From JAAZBW01 sp035647855 (GTDB lineage: Bacteria; Actinomycetota; Actinomycetes; Actinomycetales; Actinomycetaceae), in contig DASRMP010000041.1 in NCBI GenBank assembly GCA_035647855.1, forward strand, positions 1 to 8,782: a DNA stretch of 8,782 nt, written 5' to 3'. Below, piece after piece: positions 7,262 to 8,782 of the stretch. Both the position numbers and the translations under genes were made by a program. Numbering within the stretch: the stretch's first letter is position 1; the number at the start of each line of letters is the position of its first letter. The notes below the pieces were generated by a model that saw only the letters and a program-made list of their open reading frames with translations, was not told where the DNA came from and ran no database searches.

Positions 7262-7417
7262 TCAGGCGTGGGCGGTCCAGTCCACGCGGTTGACCTCGCC
7301 GATCAGGTGGAAACTGAGCCCGAGCCAGCCGCGAACGCCACGGTAGGCCGGCACGAAGTAGCGCGACTCGTCCTGGACGAGTGCCTCGCGCTCGGAGGCA
7401 TCCGGCAGGAATTGGCA
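7262..7417 (-). pseudogene. MmcQ/YjbR-like protein remnant
   Basis: On the minus strand a 51-residue stretch ending in TGA (7262-7264) reads SEREALVQDESRYFVPAYRG then VRGWLGL and VDW. This resembles the C-terminal half of MmcQ/YjbR-family proteins, where a D-P-x-R-F-F-V-P-x-Y-x-G-x-R-G-W-x-G pattern precedes VDW. Upstream the same frame becomes Cys-rich and unlike the family, no start codon with a ribosome-binding site is seen, and the usual final helix (AYRLVAPKRL-like) is missing. It therefore looks like an internal fragment of a lost gene. It ends nine bases from the TetR stop, facing it. The family match is from pattern memory only and is moderate. Confidence 0.4.
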
Positions 7418-7479
7418 CGCTGTCGACACAAGCGAAGACCCGACGCCGCAGCAGCAGAACCCCTCCCCGCAACCGGCTA

Positions 7480-7511
7480 TTGACAGGCGGGGCTGCCAAT
7501 GAAACTATATG
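7480..7511 (+). promoter_or_regulatory. Candidate promoter of the MarR-family gene
   Basis: A perfect -35 box TTGACA is at 7480-7485. TATATG at 7506-7511 matches four of six -10 bases, with a long 20-base spacer. If used, transcription would start near 7518, which rules out the ATG at 7509 and favours the ATG at 7542 as the start of the MarR protein. The region is clearly less GC-rich than its surroundings. The repeated 18-base motif overlaps the -10. Confidence 0.4.
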
Positions 7512-7519
7512 CATGTGCA
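7502..7519 (+). promoter_or_regulatory. Shared 18-base motif, copy 1 (possible MarR operator)
   Basis: Follows the pattern AAAYTAYATGCATGYGCA. It overlaps the -10 region in front of the MarR-family gene. The second copy, at 7987-8004, lies in front of the NTF2-like gene; the two agree at 15 of 18 positions and the three differences are all C/T. A MarR-type regulator binding here would repress itself and the neighbour. Confidence 0.45.
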
Positions 7520-7541
7520 AGTAACTAATAGCCAGGCCCTG

Positions 7542-7925
7542 ATGGAGAGGAACTCCACGGCGGCCGACGGCTCGGCCACGAAGCTCGAAGCATGGATGCA
7601 GTCATGTCAGGAGTTCCGTCGCACGGAGCAACTCCTGGAGGGAGCCACCCAGTCAGCGGCAGGACTGTCGCTGAACGAGCTCTACCTCCTGCACCACCTG
7701 CTCGCAGAACCGGAGCACAAGTTCCGCGTACAGGACGCGGCACGTCTGATCCAGCTCAGCCAGTCCGCCACCTCGCGGCTCGTCATGCGGCTCGCGTCGC
7801 TCGCAGAGCCGGCCGTTGAGCGGCGCATGTGCGAGATCGACAAGCGCGGCGTCTACATCCACCTCACGGAGGCCGGTCGCAAGCTCCACGCACAGGCAGC
7901 CCAGTCAGTGGAGGCTCTCCTCTAG
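7542..7925 (+). CDS. MarR-family transcriptional regulator
   Basis: A 127-residue protein with the MarR winged helix-turn-helix. Residues 42-56 (LSLNELYLLHHLLAE) form the helix before the DNA-binding fold, FRVQDAARLIQLSQSATSRL (61-80) holds the helix-turn-helix with recognition helix QSATSRLVMRL, and CEIDKRGVYIHLTEAGRKL (97-115) is the wing with its usual D-x-R-G and LTEAG motifs. Such proteins act as dimers, usually as ligand-released repressors of neighbouring genes. I chose the ATG at 7542 because the likely promoter overlaps the in-frame ATG at 7509, and an AGG lies five bases before 7542; starting at 7509 would give 138 residues. Its likely targets are itself and the NTF2-like gene 117 bases downstream, which share an upstream motif. 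The ligand is unknown. Confidence 0.85.
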   Translation: MERNSTAADGSATKLEAWMQSCQEFRRTEQLLEGATQSAAGLSLNELYLLHHLLAEPEHKFRVQDAARLIQLSQSATSRLVMRLASLAEPAVERRMCEIDKRGVYIHLTEAGRKLHAQAAQSVEALL

Positions 7926-7932
7926 CCAATCA

Positions 7933-7948
7933 CTGGAGCCCCCTCCAG
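7933..7948 (+). terminator. Short hairpin after the MarR gene, possible terminator
   Basis: CTGGAG and CTCCAG form a perfect 6-bp stem around CCCC, seven bases after the MarR stop. A TTTTT run follows only at 7976-7980. It is weak as an intrinsic terminator but well placed to separate the MarR and NTF2-like transcripts. Confidence 0.3.
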
Positions 7949-7986
7949 CCCGGGACGACAGCCTCCGGCCCCTCATTTTTGCCCCC

Positions 7987-8004
7987 AAATTACATGCATG
8001 CGCA
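7987..8004 (+). promoter_or_regulatory. Shared 18-base motif, copy 2 (possible MarR operator)
   Basis: Second copy of AAAYTAYATGCATGYGCA, 38 bases before the NTF2-like start codon. It differs from the copy at 7502-7519 only by three transitions, while the flanking bases do not match, which points to a conserved short site rather than a longer duplication. No clear -35/-10 pair was found around it. Confidence 0.45.
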
Positions 8005-8042
8005 CACACCAAAGAAGCGCACACCAGGAAAGGAACAGGAAA

Positions 8043-8384
8043 ATGGTCTCGACCACCACCACACACCACACCGCCATCCAGCAGGTCATGGCCGATTACG
8101 TCGTCGGAGCCAACGGCGATCTCGAGCTGCTGCAGTCGGTCTTCCACCCCAACGCCCTGATCAACGGCCGGCCGATCGCCGCGCTGTACCGGATCGTCGA
8201 GCGCCGTGGAAGCACCAACGCCACGCACCGCACCGAGCTCATCGACGTCCACGGCAACGTGGCGAACGTCAAGCTCATCATCGAGGGTTGGCACGGCACG
8301 AGCTTCGTTGAGTTCTTCCACCTCGTCCGCACGGAAGAGGGATGGCAGATCACCTCCAAGTCCGGCGACACCCTCACCGAATAA
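8043..8384 (+). CDS. NTF2-like (lumazine-binding-type) small protein
   Basis: A 113-residue protein with the NTF2-like cone fold as seen in SnoaL/lumazine-binding-type families. The N-terminal helix is AIQQVMADYVVGANGDLELL (11-30), then SVFHPNALINGR with the FHP-A pattern, a central strand pair, KLIIEGWHG (77-85), and a last strand EEGWQITSK (98-106). Such proteins bind small hydrophobic ligands or act as isomerases, dehydratases or hydrolases; no catalytic residues can be assigned here. The ATG at 8043 has a purine-rich AGGAAAGGAACAGGAAA before it; the in-frame ATG at 7998 lies inside the repeated regulatory motif and is unlikely. It follows the MarR gene on the same strand and is followed at once by a broken second copy of itself. 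Confidence 0.8.
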   Translation: MVSTTTTHHTAIQQVMADYVVGANGDLELLQSVFHPNALINGRPIAALYRIVERRGSTNATHRTELIDVHGNVANVKLIIEGWHGTSFVEFFHLVRTEEGWQITSKSGDTLTE

Positions 8385-8402
8385 CCCCAGGACGCTCGAA
8401 TC

Positions 8403-8510
8403 CGCACGACAGACAAGGTCATCGTGGAGGGCTGGCACGGCTGCAACTACGCCGAGTACCTGCACCTGTTCAAGCACCAGGACACCTGGCAGATCGTCTC
8501 GAAGGTCTTT
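8403..8510 (+). pseudogene. Truncated second NTF2-like gene copy
   Basis: In the same frame as the intact NTF2-like gene and 18 bases past its stop, the sequence encodes VIVEGWHGCNYAEYLHLF and then WQIVSKVF. Over 26 residues beginning at EGWHG it shares 13 with the C-terminal part of the intact gene, so it is a diverged paralogue rather than a recent copy. The first two-thirds of the gene, including any start, is missing. After KVF the frame becomes Arg/Ser-rich and no longer resembles the family, and it runs into the 3' end of the minus-strand restriction gene. The most likely history is a tandem pair that lost the stretch between the end of copy 1 and the middle of copy 2. Confidence 0.65.
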
Positions 8511-8578
8511 CGACGAAGTTCACGAAGGATTTCGAGCAGCACTGCTCCACGAAGGGTGCGCACGCCGCACCAGCCTGC

Positions 8579-8782
8579 TCACCCCTCGTCGTCGAGGACC
8601 CAGACGTGGAGTAGCGGGATCTGTGTGTGGATTGAGGCAGCGAGTTGCTCGTAGGTCGCGAAGAGCTGGTCCAGCAGCACCTCGGCGTCCCACACCCGGA
8701 TAGAGGTGCGGTGTTGCTCGAACTCGCGCTGCGCGGGCCTCGTGATTCCTCCCCATGCCACGAGGAGGCCGTGGTCCGCCTT
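8579..8782 (-). CDS. C-terminus of Mrr-type restriction endonuclease-like protein, partial at right edge
   Basis: The minus-strand frame is open from the right edge to a TGA at 8579-8581, giving the last 67 residues. It reads GLLVAWGGITRPAQREFEQ, then RVWDAEVLLDQLF, YEQL and IPLLHVWVLDDEG. This is the typical C-terminal pattern of Mrr-like restriction endonuclease domains (G-L-hydrophobic-V-S/A-W-G-G-F/I-T, then R-hydrophobic-W-D-A-D/E-hydrophobic-hydrophobic, Y-x-x-L, P-L-x-x-hydrophobic-W). Such proteins cleave DNA, often modified DNA, or form part of larger nuclease/helicase systems. The catalytic D...QxK part would lie further upstream, outside the window, so activity cannot be judged. 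The valine in AWGG, encoded by GTG, is inside the protein and is not the start. Confidence 0.7.
   Translation of the reverse strand, partial: KADHGLLVAWGGITRPAQREFEQHRTSIRVWDAEVLLDQLFATYEQLAASIHTQIPLLHVWVLDDEG

Noticed and set aside
7005..7520. 171-residue minus-strand open frame across the TetR end and the MarR upstream region
   Set aside because: The Arg-rich translation lacks family features; the YjbR-like motif lies in a different minus-strand frame.
7905..8477. 190-residue minus-strand open frame opposite the NTF2-like gene
   Set aside because: It is antisense to a recognised NTF2-like protein and has no family features of its own.
1..8782. CRISPR array, insertion sequence or transposase
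   Set aside because: No regularly spaced repeats beyond the 21-bp tandem in the cargo gene, and no transposase or integrase motifs on either strand.

Overview
The window is very GC-rich DNA with strong G/C at third codon positions. Its TetR, MarR, NTF2-like and DUF6519/DUF4157 proteins are of types common in actinobacteria, so a high-GC actinobacterium is likely. The genus cannot be fixed from the sequence.

Left part (1-5585) looks like the edge of an extracellular contractile injection system (eCIS, a phage-tail-like apparatus) locus. A plus-strand operon enters from the left. It holds the 3' end of an unrecognised gene and then, one base later, an 863-residue protein with an N-terminal DUF6519 domain and a C-terminal parallel beta-helix, plausibly a baseplate-associated or spike/fibre-like part. 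Facing it on the minus strand is an 828-residue protein with the DUF4157 domain (HELVH motif) that marks eCIS cargo. It has a long glycine-rich hydrophobic middle and an unrecognised C-terminal helical domain. Between the two convergent genes lie two tRNA T-arm-like elements 33 bases apart, followed by a strong hairpin. This is a degenerate or non-canonical tRNA-like locus.

Middle part (5692-7253): a minus-strand medium-chain alcohol dehydrogenase of the zinc type that lacks the structural-zinc lobe. It is divergent from a TetR-family regulator whose N-terminus is missing. Between them is an intact 18-bp palindrome that fits the 14-base KstR-type operator pattern TnnAACnnGTTnnA, so the operator seems to have outlived a working copy of the adjacent regulator.

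Right part (7254-8782) is a mix of small intact genes and relics. It has a short MmcQ/YjbR-like remnant (minus), a MarR-family regulator, an NTF2-like (lumazine-binding-type) small protein, a truncated second NTF2-like copy in the same frame right after the first, and the C-terminus of an Mrr-type restriction endonuclease-like protein entering from the right edge (minus). An 18-base motif (15/18 identical, all three differences transitions) sits upstream of both the MarR and NTF2-like genes and may be the MarR binding site.

Overall this is an accessory region with an eCIS structural gene and cargo next to a decaying metabolic/regulatory patch. The parts most worth following up are the eCIS cargo, the tRNA-like element and the two candidate operators.
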